Shown: positions 7,860 through 15,072, numbered from the stretch's first letter. The stretch: 18,336 nucleotides of DNA from an uncultured Clostridia bacterium (GCA_945918815.1 CAMEIU010000017.1:1-18336), one strand, 5' to 3'. The notes: generated from the letters alone by a model not told the origin. Made by a program: numbers and translations.

Positions 7860-7888
7860 ATATTACATTTCTTTGCACGATTTGTCAA
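7860..7888 (-). promoter_or_regulatory. Predicted sigma-A promoter of the uptake operon
   Basis: On the minus strand TTGACA (7888-7883) is followed after 17 bp by TAATAT (7865-7860). That is a consensus -35 box with a 4/6 -10 box. Transcription would start near 7853, giving a leader of roughly 55 nt that contains the 26-bp palindrome. Confidence 0.45.
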
Positions 7889-8007
7889 TAGATAATTCAG
7901 AATCCGCCGGAAGCTTTGTTGGTTCGCACAAAATCAATCCAATTTTCTTTCAAAGACTCATGCATTATCCAGCTAAAGTGGTAAAGTATTTCTGCGTTTT
8001 TGCCGCC

Positions 8008-8068
8008 AAAAAAAACGGGGACGGGGCCCAGCCTCTCAGCCATGGCGAAATCGGGCACGCCGTCCCCG
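8008..8068 (-). terminator. Rho-independent terminator of the hydro-lyase/aldolase operon
   Basis: On the minus strand CGGGGACGG pairs with CCGTCCCCG (8060-8068 and 8016-8024), and the stem extends by AAC/GTT with one bulged C. It is followed immediately by eight T residues (8015-8008). The loop is long, about 35 nt. It lies about 160-220 nt downstream of the aldolase stop codon. Confidence 0.6.
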
Positions 8069-8139
8069 GTTCCGTGCATCCGCAGAATTTCATTTTGTTT
8101 CACGGCATCTCGCCTCCCTCCATATTCCTGGTGTAATAC

Positions 8140-8191
8140 AATCACGCCAAGAAGCCGTCCCGCAAAAGCGGAGCCGTCTCTTGGCGTGATT
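8140..8191. repeat. 13-bp inverted repeat downstream of the aldolase gene
   Basis: AATCACGCCAAGA at 8140-8152 is an exact reverse complement of 8179-8191. The 26-nt loop contains a small inner hairpin CCGC-AAAA-GCGG at 8160-8171. No T-run follows on either strand. It may act together with the downstream terminator or protect the 3' end of the mRNA. Confidence 0.5.
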
Positions 8192-8226
8192 TGTGATTTA
8201 AAAGCTCAAAGGCCGTCTGGGGGCCA

Positions 8227-9021
8227 TCAGCGCGTCGGATAGAGGGCCCGGAATGTATCGAACGTTTTGAGTGCCTGCTGCCCCAGGGCCGTGCTGTCGG
8301 ACATGGGCACAACCAGGTCGTAACCGCGGTCATAGAGTGCCTGCGCTTCCTGTATGTTTCCGGCCACGGTGCCCAGGAATTTCCCGTGGCGCAATGCAGC
8401 CTCCTCCACCTGCCGGATCTGTGCCTGCACCTCCGGGTGTTTTGGATCAGCGAAGTGGCCCAGGGAACAGCTCAAATCCATTGGGCCCACAAAGATACCG
8501 TCCAGTCCCTCGACCGCCGCGATGGCGTCCACATTTTCCAGACCCTGCCGGGTCTCAATCTGTACCATCACCAAAATCTGCTCGTTGGCGGCATCCAGAT
8601 AGCGGCGGCCGTCCATGCCGTAGCCCGCCGCCCTGGGGCTGCCCGCTACGCCCCGGATCCCCTCCGGGGGATACCGGCATGCCAGAACGGCCTGCCGGGC
8701 CTCCTCAGCCGTACTCACATAGGGGACCAGGATGCCCATGACGCCGGCGTCCAGAATCCGCTTGATGGCCACAAAGTCATTCCAGGGCGCCCGGGCCAGG
8801 GGCACAACGCCATAGGGCGCCATGGCCTGAAGCTGGGCAATGAGGGTCATGATATCGCCGGGACCGTGTTCCATATCGATCATCAGCCAATCCGGCTGCG
8901 CCTTGGCCAGGATCTCCGCCGCCATGGGAGAGCCCAGCTGCAACCAGGCGCCCACGGTCTTTTGATGGGCCTTCAACAACCATTTTACAGGATTGTATGC
9001 AGTTTCTCCACGTTTCAGCAT
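8227..9021 (-). CDS. HpcH/HpaI-family class II aldolase (GarL-like)
   Basis: This is a 264-residue metal-dependent aldolase. Family landmarks are GAWLQLGSP at 24-32, the catalytic MIDMEHGPGD with H52, R77 in PLARAPWN, the metal-binding E156 in VQIET and D182 in GPMDLS. Family members reversibly cleave 4-hydroxy-2-oxo acids to pyruvate plus an aldehyde; GarL releases tartronate semialdehyde from 5-keto-4-deoxyglucarate. The neighbouring GarR-like reductase uses exactly that aldehyde, which supports a GarL-like role, although the substrate remains inferred. I chose the ATG at 9021 (MLKRGE) with AAAGGAG 8 nt ahead, although the frame is open further up. It is the last gene of its operon, 22 bp after the reductase gene. 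Confidence 0.87.
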   Translation of the reverse strand: MLKRGETAYNPVKWLLKAHQKTVGAWLQLGSPMAAEILAKAQPDWLMIDMEHGPGDIMTLIAQLQAMAPYGVVPLARAPWNDFVAIKRILDAGVMGILVPYVSTAEEARQAVLACRYPPEGIRGVAGSPRAAGYGMDGRRYLDAANEQILVMVQIETRQGLENVDAIAAVEGLDGIFVGPMDLSCSLGHFADPKHPEVQAQIRQVEEAALRHGKFLGTVAGNIQEAQALYDRGYDLVVPMSDSTALGQQALKTFDTFRALYPTR

Positions 9022-9043
9022 CGAATACGCTCCTTTTCCTCCG

Positions 9044-9928
9044 TCAGCCGCCAATCTCGCAGCCGGCAATCTTCTGGTACCAGCGAGCGATGGCGCTGTG
9101 GTCCTCGGAGCCGAAGCCGTCGGCATGGAGCGTCTGCAGCATTTCCATGACCGAGGCCGTCAAGGGCAGGGGTGCGCCCACGCCGTGGCCGGTCTCCAGT
9201 GCGTTGTTCAGGTCCTTGATATGCAGGTCGATTCGGAAGCCCGGCTTGAAATTCTGCCCCAGAATCATGGGCACCTTGGCATTCATGACCGTGGAACCGG
9301 CCAGGCCACCTTTGATGGCCTCAAACACCTGAGCCGGATCGACACCGGTTTTCTGCGCCAGCATGAACGCCTCCGAGACCGCCGCGATGTTCAACGCCAC
9401 GATGACCTGATTGGCCAGCTTGGTGGTATTGCCCGCGCCGATTTCGCCGCAATAGACCACGCTGCTTCCCATGGCGCGGAGCATCTCCGTCATTTGGTCA
9501 AACACCGCCCGTTTGCCGCCGGCCATGATGGCCAGCGTCCCGTCAATGGCTTTCGGTTCACCGCCGCTGACCGGCGCGTCCAGCATTTCCACGCCCTTCT
9601 CCGCGCAGGCCCGGCTGATCTCCTGGGACGCCAACGGCGCAATGGAGCTCATGTCGATCAGGACCGTGCCGGGTCTGGCGCCCTCCAGAACGCCGCCCGG
9701 CCCCAGGACCGCGTCTTTCACATGGGGCGAATTGGGAAGCATGGTGATGATCCGTTCGCACTGCCGCGCAATTTCACAGCCGTTGGCCGCAGCCGCCGCG
9801 CCGGCATCCGTCAGCTCCCTGACATGCTCTGGGTGGTGGTCGCAGCAGACCACCTCATAACCGGCCTTCAACAGATTTTTTGCCATCGGACGTCCCATAA
9901 CGCCGAGTCCAATAAACCCAACCTTCAT
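9044..9928 (-). CDS. garR: 2-hydroxy-3-oxopropionate (tartronate semialdehyde) reductase
   Basis: This is a 294-residue beta-hydroxyacid dehydrogenase. The N-terminal GLGVMG (7-12) is the dinucleotide-binding loop, DAPVSGG at 117-123 is the substrate-binding motif, and K170 in GNTTKLANQ is the catalytic lysine. The stretches GGLAGST, FKPGFRIDLHIKDL and HGVGAPLPLT are close to the GarR/GlxR branch as I recall it. GarR reduces tartronate semialdehyde to D-glycerate. The related 2-(hydroxymethyl)glutarate dehydrogenase of nicotinate fermentation is an alternative, given the DmdAB-like neighbours. The ATG is preceded by AAAGGAGG. The gene lies between the hydro-lyase small subunit and the aldolase in one operon. 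Confidence 0.82.
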   Translation of the reverse strand: MKVGFIGLGVMGRPMAKNLLKAGYEVVCCDHHPEHVRELTDAGAAAAANGCEIARQCERIITMLPNSPHVKDAVLGPGGVLEGARPGTVLIDMSSIAPLASQEISRACAEKGVEMLDAPVSGGEPKAIDGTLAIMAGGKRAVFDQMTEMLRAMGSSVVYCGEIGAGNTTKLANQVIVALNIAAVSEAFMLAQKTGVDPAQVFEAIKGGLAGSTVMNAKVPMILGQNFKPGFRIDLHIKDLNNALETGHGVGAPLPLTASVMEMLQTLHADGFGSEDHSAIARWYQKIAGCEIGG

Positions 9929-9965
9929 ACTGCTCCTCCTTTTTCATGGGAAATCCCAAATTCGA

Positions 9966-10478
9966 TCATTCCGTTGCTTCCTGCTCATAGCGGCGGCGGA
10001 ACAGGGGCTTGATCCCGCCCGCTTCCAGAATGGACATGGCGTATTCGCCCAGGGCCTCGCCTTGAAAACTCTGTTCGGCCTGCAATCTGCGGATTTGACC
10101 GGTTCGGATGTCCACCTCCAATTCCTCTCCATTCCGGACCTGACGGCCGAGGCCCTGACAGACCACCAACGGCAGGCCGAGATTGATGGCATTACGGTAA
10201 AAAATTCTGGCAAAGCTCTCAGCAATCACCACGGAAACGCCCATGTTAATCAGGGCGATGGCGGCATGCTCCCGGGAAGAGCCGCAGCCGAAATTGGAAC
10301 CGGCCACCAGGACGCCGCCCTTGGGAAAATTCGGCGCAATATCTTCGCTGACGCCCGCCAGGCAATGGGCGCCGATTTCCTTATGATCCACAATCTCCAG
10401 GAACCGGCCCGGATAGATCTGATCGGTATCAATATTGTTCTGCAAGACCAGGACAGGCCCGTGATATACTGTCTGCAT
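9966..10478 (-). CDS. Aconitase-superfamily hydro-lyase small subunit (LeuD/DmdB type)
   Basis: This 170-residue protein is the swivel domain of a two-subunit hydro-lyase. Landmarks are NIDTDQIYPGRF near residue 15 and GSNFGCGSSREHA at 60-72, the family's substrate-carboxylate-binding signature. The length matches the short archaeal-type LeuD/HacB/DmdB proteins (about 165-170 residues) rather than the 200-residue enterobacterial LeuD. Its ATG starts one base after the TGA of the large-subunit gene, with GGAGG 9 nt ahead. The enzyme needs the large subunit, whose gene here has an amber codon. The context (aldolase plus GarR, no leuA or leuB) argues against leucine synthesis. Confidence 0.88.
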   Translation of the reverse strand: MQTVYHGPVLVLQNNIDTDQIYPGRFLEIVDHKEIGAHCLAGVSEDIAPNFPKGGVLVAGSNFGCGSSREHAAIALINMGVSVVIAESFARIFYRNAINLGLPLVVCQGLGRQVRNGEELEVDIRTGQIRRLQAEQSFQGEALGEYAMSILEAGGIKPLFRRRYEQEATE

Positions 10479-10479
10479 C

Positions 10480-11742
10480 TCAGCAGCCTCCTTTCCAAAC
10501 AGTGCAGGGATTCGTCAAATAGCCGGTGAGCGCGCTGGCCGCAACGGTCGCCGGACTGGCCAGATAAATACTGGCGTCCCGATGGCCCATCCGTCCGGGG
10601 AAATTCCGGTTGGAGGCCGTGACGCAGACCTCCCCTTCGGCCAGCACGCCTTCATGGGCGCTGAGGCAGGGACCGCAGCCCGGTGTGGAAATCGCCGCTC
10701 CGGCGTCCAGAAGCGTTTTCAGCACGCCGGTCTTCATGCACTGCTGCAAAACCTCCGTTGATGCAGGAATGACGATCAGCCGGACATAGGGCGCAATATG
10801 CTTCCCCCAGAGAATCTCCGCCGCAGCGGTGAAGTCCTCCAGGCGGCCGCCGGTACAGGTTCCAATGAAGCATTGGTCTACGCGGACCTGTCCGGCCTGA
10901 GAGATGGGAACAACACGGTCCACACCGCCGGGAACTGCCACCTGCGGTTCCAGCCCGGAAACATCAAAGTGATAACTGGCCGCGTATGCATAGCCGGGGT
11001 CGGTTTCCTGCACCTGGAAGGGGCGGACGGCCCTGGGCGTGATGAAGTCCAGCACCTTTTGGTTGGGCTGCATATACGCCGTCTTCGCGCCCATTTCCAC
11101 CGCCATGTTGCACAGGACCATCCGTCCCGGGACATCCAGCTGTTCCACATAGCTTCCGGTGAAATCCACGGCCTTATAGACCGCACCATCCGCTTTCATA
11201 TGACCCAGTACATGCAGAATCACGTCCTTGGGCATAACGCCGGGCTTTGGTTGGCCGTCAATCCGAATCTCAATAATCTCGGGCACCCGGAACCAGAGCT
11301 GTCCGCTGATCATAATGGTGGCCATATCCGTGGCGCCGACGCCGGTTCCCACCGCGCCCAGGGCACCGTGGGTCGTCGTGTGGGAGTCCGTCGCCACCAC
11401 GATCTGTCCGGGGCAAATCACCCCGCGCTCCGCCATGACCTGATGGCAGACGCCGGCATTGACGTCAAAGTGATAGCGAAGCCCCTGGGCCTGGGCAAAT
11501 TCCCGCATTTGCTTATGAATCTACGCTGATTTGATGGTCGGCGCCGGCGCATAATGGTCAAAAACAAATGCCAGCCGGTCCCGATCCCAAACCTTTGTGC
11601 CGTTCATCTCGTAGAAGGAAAAAACCGTCTGCAAATAGAGATCATTGATCTCTGCAAAGTCCACTTTCGCGGTGATGATCTCGCCGGTGCGTACCGTGTC
11701 CCGTCCGCTGGCTTTGGCAAATATTTTCTCAATCGCGTGCAT
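10480..11742 (-). pseudogene. Aconitase-superfamily hydro-lyase large subunit (LeuC/DmdA type), one in-frame amber codon
   Basis: Reading from the ATG at 11742 gives 419 amino acids plus one internal TAG (codon 74, 11521-11523), the normal length for an archaeal-type LeuC/HacA/DmdA. The frame is otherwise intact on both sides: VFDHYAPAPTIKSA, stop, IHKQMREFAQ. From memory, family members have KSAE here, so GAG to TAG is the simplest change. The 4Fe-4S cysteines C296 (FIGTCTGG) and C356/C359 (TPGCGPC) are all present downstream. The start is supported by GAGGTGG 6 nt ahead; a GTG at 11751 is too close to the ribosome site. Restart at the ATG at 11508 has no ribosome site and would lack the substrate-binding N-terminus. 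The gene may be dead, suppressed, or hit by a sequencing or strain-variant error. Confidence 0.85.
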
Positions 11743-11772
11743 ATTGCCCACCTCTCCTTGTAAGTTTCTTTC

Positions 11773-11801
11773 AGCGTACCATCTTCATTTCCGGCGGTCA
11801 A
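11773..11801 (-). promoter_or_regulatory. Possible promoter of the hydro-lyase/aldolase operon
   Basis: On the minus strand TTGACC (11801-11796) and TACGCT (11778-11773) are 17 bp apart. The -35 box is good (5/6), the -10 box poor (3/6). Transcription would start near 11766, about 24 nt ahead of the ATG at 11742. Confidence 0.3.
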
Positions 11802-11875
11802 TGGAAAAGTCAAAACAAAAGATTGGAGAATTCAGAGCGGTTTGGAAATTGCAAATTTTCCGTTTTGTTCCTCTA

Positions 11876-11904
11876 TTGCAGGGTTTCCTCTGGCGCATTA
11901 TGCT
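11876..11904 (+). promoter_or_regulatory. Possible promoter of the yesL-like gene
   Basis: TTGCAG (11876-11881) and TATGCT (11899-11904) are 17 bp apart on the plus strand, directly before the AGGAGG of the yesL-like gene. The leader would be only about 14 nt long. The imperfect dyad around TTGCAA at 11849-11854 in the same divergent intergenic region could be an operator. Confidence 0.35.
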
Positions 11905-11924
11905 TTATACAGGAGGAATAGTTT

Positions 11925-12569
11925 ATGTTTGCAAGCTTTTTCAACCCGGAAGGAAAATTTTTTCAAGTCGGCAGCAAAGCGGCGGACCTTCTCCTGGCCA
12001 GCGTGCTGTGGCTGGCCTGCTGCCTGCCTCTGGTGACCATCGGCCCCGCCTGTACGGCGTTGTACGACGTTACAGTACGGAATATCCGAAGCGGCCGGGG
12101 AACCGGAATCTACAGGGATTTCTTTCGGGTATTCCGGCGGGACTTCCGGCAGAGCATGGGGCTGATGCTGATTTTCACGGCGTTGGCCGCGGCAGCCCTG
12201 GCGGCGGAACAGTGGTTTGTTCAGCAAGATGCATCCGGCGCCATGGCCGTCTGGCTTCTTCGCGCCCTGCTGGTGGTGATGATGATGGCCGCGCCCTATG
12301 GCTTCGCCCTGATCTCCCGCTTTGAAAACACTTTTGGCCGGGCTCTCCTGCTGACGGTGTACCTCACCTTCCGGCATCTGCCCACTTCTCTGGTTCTGGC
12401 CGCGCTGTTGGCCCTGGGGGGCCTGCTGGTCTATCTGCACCTTCCCCTTGCAGTTCTGATGCCCGGCCTGATCTGCCTTCTGATTTCTCTGCTCCTGGAG
12501 CGTGTGCTCCGGCGTCACGCGCCGGAGGCGGCCGTGGACCGCCAGGAAGTGGAACGCGCCGGCGAATAA
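11925..12569 (+). CDS. YesL-like (DUF624) integral membrane protein
   Basis: This is a 214-residue protein of the YesL/DUF624 family. The N-terminus MFASFFNPEGKFFQVGSKAAD, then LLLASVLWLACCLPLVTIGPACTALYDV, is the family signature. Four to five hydrophobic segments follow, and the C-terminal tail is charged. The molecular function of YesL is unknown. The gene family is commonly found beside LplB/YtcP or YesPQ-type sugar ABC transporters in Firmicutes, which matches the permeases downstream here. The ATG is preceded by AGGAGG with 8 nt spacing. It is divergent from the hydro-lyase operon and separated from the permeases by the decayed insertion sequence. Confidence 0.85.
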   Translation: MFASFFNPEGKFFQVGSKAADLLLASVLWLACCLPLVTIGPACTALYDVTVRNIRSGRGTGIYRDFFRVFRRDFRQSMGLMLIFTALAAAALAAEQWFVQQDASGAMAVWLLRALLVVMMMAAPYGFALISRFENTFGRALLLTVYLTFRHLPTSLVLAALLALGGLLVYLHLPLAVLMPGLICLLISLLLERVLRRHAPEAAVDRQEVERAGE

Positions 12570-12644
12570 AATGCGCCATCGAAACGCCCCGGGGGATGTG
12601 AACTGCATTCCGTCAAGAGGACAGTGAAAAAATATAAAATTTCC

Positions 12645-12677
12645 CGGCCGGCAGCCAAGTGTTGCTGGCCGTTTTTT
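12645..12677. terminator. Bidirectional terminator at the orfB end of the IS element
   Basis: CGGCCGGCA (12645-12653) pairs with TGCTGGCCG (12663-12671) with one G-U pair and a 9-nt loop. On the plus strand it is followed by TTTTTT (12672-12677). On the minus strand the same stem is followed by AAATTTTATATTTTTT. It would end both the yesL-like transcript and the transposase transcript, and so cuts the yesL-like gene off from the permease genes. Confidence 0.7.
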
Positions 12678-12900
12678 ATGCAGCAAGGCAGAGTTTGTGC
12701 TTCTCCATCGGCGTCAGTACACCCAGGTTGCGCTGCACTCTCCGTGTGTTGTAATAGTGAATGTAACGTTGGATCATTTGCGTCAACTCGCGCTTGCTGG
12801 TGAACCGTCTGCCGTAATAGCGCTCCCGCTTCAGAATACCCCAGAAGCCCCCCATCGGGCCATTATCAATGCAGTGGGCCACACGGGACATACTCAGCAA
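12676..12900 (-). pseudogene. IS3-family transposase OrfB, C-terminal remnant
   Basis: About 74 codons match the end of an IS150-type integrase domain: SMSRVAHCIDNGPMGGFWGILKRE, then the RYIHYYNTRRVQRNLGVLTPMEKH tail. This is the last part of the DDE catalytic region. The upstream part, with the first two acidic residues, has been deleted. The TTG at 12900 is only the edge of the open frame and not a real start. The frame differs from that of orfA. Confidence 0.8.
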
Positions 12901-13138
12901 GATACTGAGGGTAATCCTTTACCGCCTGTAGCTTTATTTCCGCGGTGTATACATGATTCCGCCTGTTCGGCAGAAAGGCTGCCGCCCCCTCCGCCTCATA
13001 CTGCATGATCCACTTCTGTATTGTTTTCCGATCAACCCCGACCTCTGCTGCCGCACTACTTGCACTTCCTTCTCCGTTTAGGTATCTCCGGACTATTTTT
13101 ACTTTCTCTTCCGGACTTAGTTTTGGCTTTTGTGACAT
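12866..13138 (-). pseudogene. IS3-family transposase OrfA, N-terminal remnant
   Basis: MSQKPKLSPEEKVKIVRRYL followed by a helix-turn-helix (SASSAAAEVGVDRKTIQKWI) is the start of an IS150-type OrfA. The ATG has GGAGGGAG about 8 nt ahead. Similarity ends near residue 77 (AVKDY), and the remaining residues come from fusion into orfB sequence read out of frame. A complete IS150-type OrfA is about 170 residues with a second helix-turn-helix, which is missing here. Confidence 0.8.
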
Positions 13139-13142
13139 GACA

Positions 13143-13202
13143 ATGCTCCCTCCATGATTGACAGTGTTTTTTCTTTTTCACTGTCTCTCATAGAGGGAGC
13201 AT
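13143..13202. repeat. Nested inverted repeat at the orfA-side end of the IS element
   Basis: ATGCTCCCTC (13143-13152) pairs with 13193-13202, and inside it GACAGTG (13160-13166) pairs with CACTGTC (13179-13185). They are separated by 7-nt internal loops and a T-rich 12-nt loop. It lies directly ahead of orfA and partly overlaps its ribosome site. A hairpin in readthrough RNA could hide that site. Confidence 0.55.
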
Positions 13203-13346
13203 ATCAATAACCCTGGGGCGTTTTGTGCGGAATGACCGAAAACGAGGGCGGCCAGGCGTGGTTTTTGAACATTATAAGCAATGGTTTTGAAAAAAATATG
13301 TACCTTGTCCGGCGCAATTGATAGAATTGAAAAAACGGAGGGGTGT

Positions 13347-14222
13347 ATGATGCATAAGAAACTCACAAACAAAACCTATTCTTATTGGCTCATGGCGCCG
13401 GGACTGACGATTTACATCATCATCTTCGCCATTCCGACCCTGGCCTCCTTTTACTTCGCGCTGACGCGCTGGAACCTGATCGACGCCGAATTCATCGGCC
13501 TGGCCAACTTCAAAACGTTCTTCAGCCAGCGCAACACCAGCATTGCCCTGGGCCACACGTTTATTTACGCCTTCGGCACCTGCCTGACAAAGGTCGTGCT
13601 GGGCCTGCTGATTGCCACAGCCCTGAGCAGCCGGATGGTCCGCAGCCGTACGTATCTGAAAAGCCTGATCTATTTCCCGACCATGCTCAGCGCCGTTGCC
13701 GTGGGCATCACGTTCTCCGCGCTGATGCATCCCACCACGGGCCTGTTCAATCAGGTCCTCGGCCTGTTCGGCATTGAGAAGGTCAAATGGCTGACGGACA
13801 GCAAGCTGGCGCTCTTTTCCGTCATGGGCGTCGACGTCTGGAAGGGCATCGGAACCTCCGTCGTGATCTATCTGGCCGGCTTGGGCGCCATTCCCAAGGA
13901 CTATTACGAAGCGGCGGCCTTGGACGGCGCCAGTTCCACCCAGCAGTTCTTCAAGGTCACGCTGCCGCTGATGGTGCCCTCCATCAACTCGGTCCTGACC
14001 CTCTCGCTGATCGGCGGTCTGAAGAGCTACGAGCTGCTCTGGACCATGACCGAAGGCGGCCCCGGCTATGCCACGGAAATTCTCGGCACCGTAACCTATA
14101 AGCTGTTTGCAAGAGGCAATTACGGCATTGCCACCGCCGGCAACGTGATCATGTTCGTCATCATCTGCGCCATTGTATTCCCACTCAACAGCTACATTTC
14201 CAAGAAGGCGGTGAATCTTTAA
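13347..14222 (+). CDS. Sugar ABC transporter permease (MalF/UgpA/LplB type)
   Basis: This is a 291-residue carbohydrate ABC permease. The N-terminus after a short basic stretch is SYWLMAPGLTIYIIIFAIPTLASFYFALTRWN, the standard first membrane segment and loop of this family. The coupling loop YYEAAALDGASSTQQFFKVTLPLM (about 187-209) is the EAA motif that contacts the ATPase. Two ATGs stand side by side (13347 and 13350) behind CGGAGGGG; either start would work. The frame is open further up to 13281 without a ribosome site. The stop TAA shares its last A with the ATG of the next permease, so the pair is translationally coupled. No binding protein or ATPase is encoded nearby. In Firmicutes the ATPase is often a shared MsmK-type protein encoded elsewhere. 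Confidence 0.92.
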   Translation: MMHKKLTNKTYSYWLMAPGLTIYIIIFAIPTLASFYFALTRWNLIDAEFIGLANFKTFFSQRNTSIALGHTFIYAFGTCLTKVVLGLLIATALSSRMVRSRTYLKSLIYFPTMLSAVAVGITFSALMHPTTGLFNQVLGLFGIEKVKWLTDSKLALFSVMGVDVWKGIGTSVVIYLAGLGAIPKDYYEAAALDGASSTQQFFKVTLPLMVPSINSVLTLSLIGGLKSYELLWTMTEGGPGYATEILGTVTYKLFARGNYGIATAGNVIMFVIICAIVFPLNSYISKKAVNL

Positions 14223-15058
14223 TGGTCAAAAAGCGTTCTGTCTGGAGCAAGCTGGGAGAGGCTCTGGCCCTGCTTGTCACCATCGGCACCCACTGGGTGG
14301 TGTTCTACTTCATCCTGATCAACGCCTGCAAGACAAAGGCGGAGGCGGCGCGGCTGTCCCTGACGCTGCCCACGGAGTGGAATCTCTTTGAAAATCTGTC
14401 CTATGTGTGGAACTACAACAACCATGTGTTTCTTCGCGCATTTCTCAACAGCGTGATCATCACCGTCAGCACCATTGTAATTCTGGTCCTGGTTTCTTCC
14501 ATGACGGCGTTCGTCATGCAGCGCCGTGGCGGCAGGCTGACGCAGGCATCGGATAAGATCGTACTGGCCGGCCTGGTTGCGCCGCTGTCCATCATCCCGA
14601 CCTACTGGATGCTGAGTCAGCTTCATCTGGCTAACACCATTCCCGGCCTGGTCCTGGTGGAAGTGGCCATCATGTTCCCGTTTTCCACCATGCTCTACAA
14701 AGGCTACATTGCGTCCCTGCCCCGAGAGATCGACGAGGCGGCCATCGTGGACGGCTGCGGTCCCTGGAGACTGTTTTTCCGCATTGAGCTGTCTCTTTTG
14801 AAGCCCATCACGGCCACTGTGGTCATTCTCCGCTCCACCGTGGTCTACAACGACTTCATCAACCCCATGTATTTTCTGTCCGGGTCCAAGAGCACCACCG
14901 TGCAGCTTTGCATCTACACCTTCCAGTCCGCTTTTTCCACCGACTGGGGCCATCTGTTCGCGGCAATCGTCATTGTGTCTCTGCCGCCGGTCATCTTATT
15001 CCTGGCGCTGAACAAAAAAATTATGGAAGGCGTCACCATGGGCGCCGTAAAAGGATAA
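14222..15058 (+). CDS. Sugar ABC transporter permease (MalG/UgpE/YtcP type)
   Basis: This 278-residue partner permease has six predicted membrane segments. After the first one comes NACKTKAEAARLSLTLPTEWNLFENLSYVW, the usual extracytoplasmic loop of MalG-type proteins. The EAA loop is REIDEAAIVDGCGPWRLFFRIELSLLKP at about 168-195. The C-terminus NKKIMEGVTMGAVKG is also typical (family ending F-x-G-x-x-x-GA-x-K-G). The start overlaps the stop of the first permease in TAATG. The next gene starts 14 bp downstream. Together the two form the membrane channel for an unknown saccharide, most likely the substrate of the glycosidase encoded downstream. Confidence 0.93.
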   Translation: MVKKRSVWSKLGEALALLVTIGTHWVVFYFILINACKTKAEAARLSLTLPTEWNLFENLSYVWNYNNHVFLRAFLNSVIITVSTIVILVLVSSMTAFVMQRRGGRLTQASDKIVLAGLVAPLSIIPTYWMLSQLHLANTIPGLVLVEVAIMFPFSTMLYKGYIASLPREIDEAAIVDGCGPWRLFFRIELSLLKPITATVVILRSTVVYNDFINPMYFLSGSKSTTVQLCIYTFQSAFSTDWGHLFAAIVIVSLPPVILFLALNKKIMEGVTMGAVKG

Positions 15059-15072
15059 AAGGAGTTGGAATT

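Larger units (their letters stand above)
7842..8226. other. Intergenic region between the two minus-strand operons
   Basis: About 385 bp hold no convincing gene. From low to high coordinate the region contains the promoter of the uptake operon, an A/T-rich stretch, a terminator near 8008-8068 for the upstream operon, and a 13-bp inverted repeat at 8140-8191. Minus-strand frames of about 80 codons run through the terminator stem and T-run and are not called as genes. Confidence 0.5.
12604..13201 (-). mobile_element. Internally deleted IS3-family (IS150-like) element
   Basis: A stretch of about 600 bp holds the start of an orfA and the end of an orfB of an IS3-family transposase, where a complete element would be about 1.4-1.5 kb. 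Both ends read inward with GACAGTGAAAAA (12620-12631 plus strand; 13185-13174 minus strand). Extended ends beginning TGC (12604 and 13201) match at 17 of 28 positions and fit the TG...CA termini of this family, so I set the ends there; the exact ends are uncertain. No target-site duplication is visible. The catalytic centre apart from the last DDE region is missing, so it cannot move by itself. It could be mobilised in trans if the ends are intact. Confidence 0.7.

Noticed and set aside
7897..8145. Minus-strand open frame of up to 82 codons, with a GTG start behind GGAGG and a fragment (RMHGTGDGVPDF) faintly like the start of a metallo-beta-lactamase fold
   Set aside because: It runs straight through the terminator stem and its eight-T run. 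Similarity is limited to a few residues and the rest has no family features.
10480..11508. Hydro-lyase large subunit as a 342-residue protein starting at 11508
   Set aside because: There is no ribosome site before that ATG, and the conserved N-terminus continues in frame upstream of the amber codon. The longer, interrupted gene explains the data better.
13203..13346. Promoter or catabolite-repression box ahead of the sugar permeases
   Set aside because: TTGAAC at 13265 and TAGAAT at 13322 do not have partners at a usable spacing, and no cre-like palindrome was found.
14908..15072. N-terminal extension of the glycosidase
   Set aside because: The extra frame lies inside the second permease gene. 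The ATG at 15073 has AAAAGGAG ahead and starts the conserved part.
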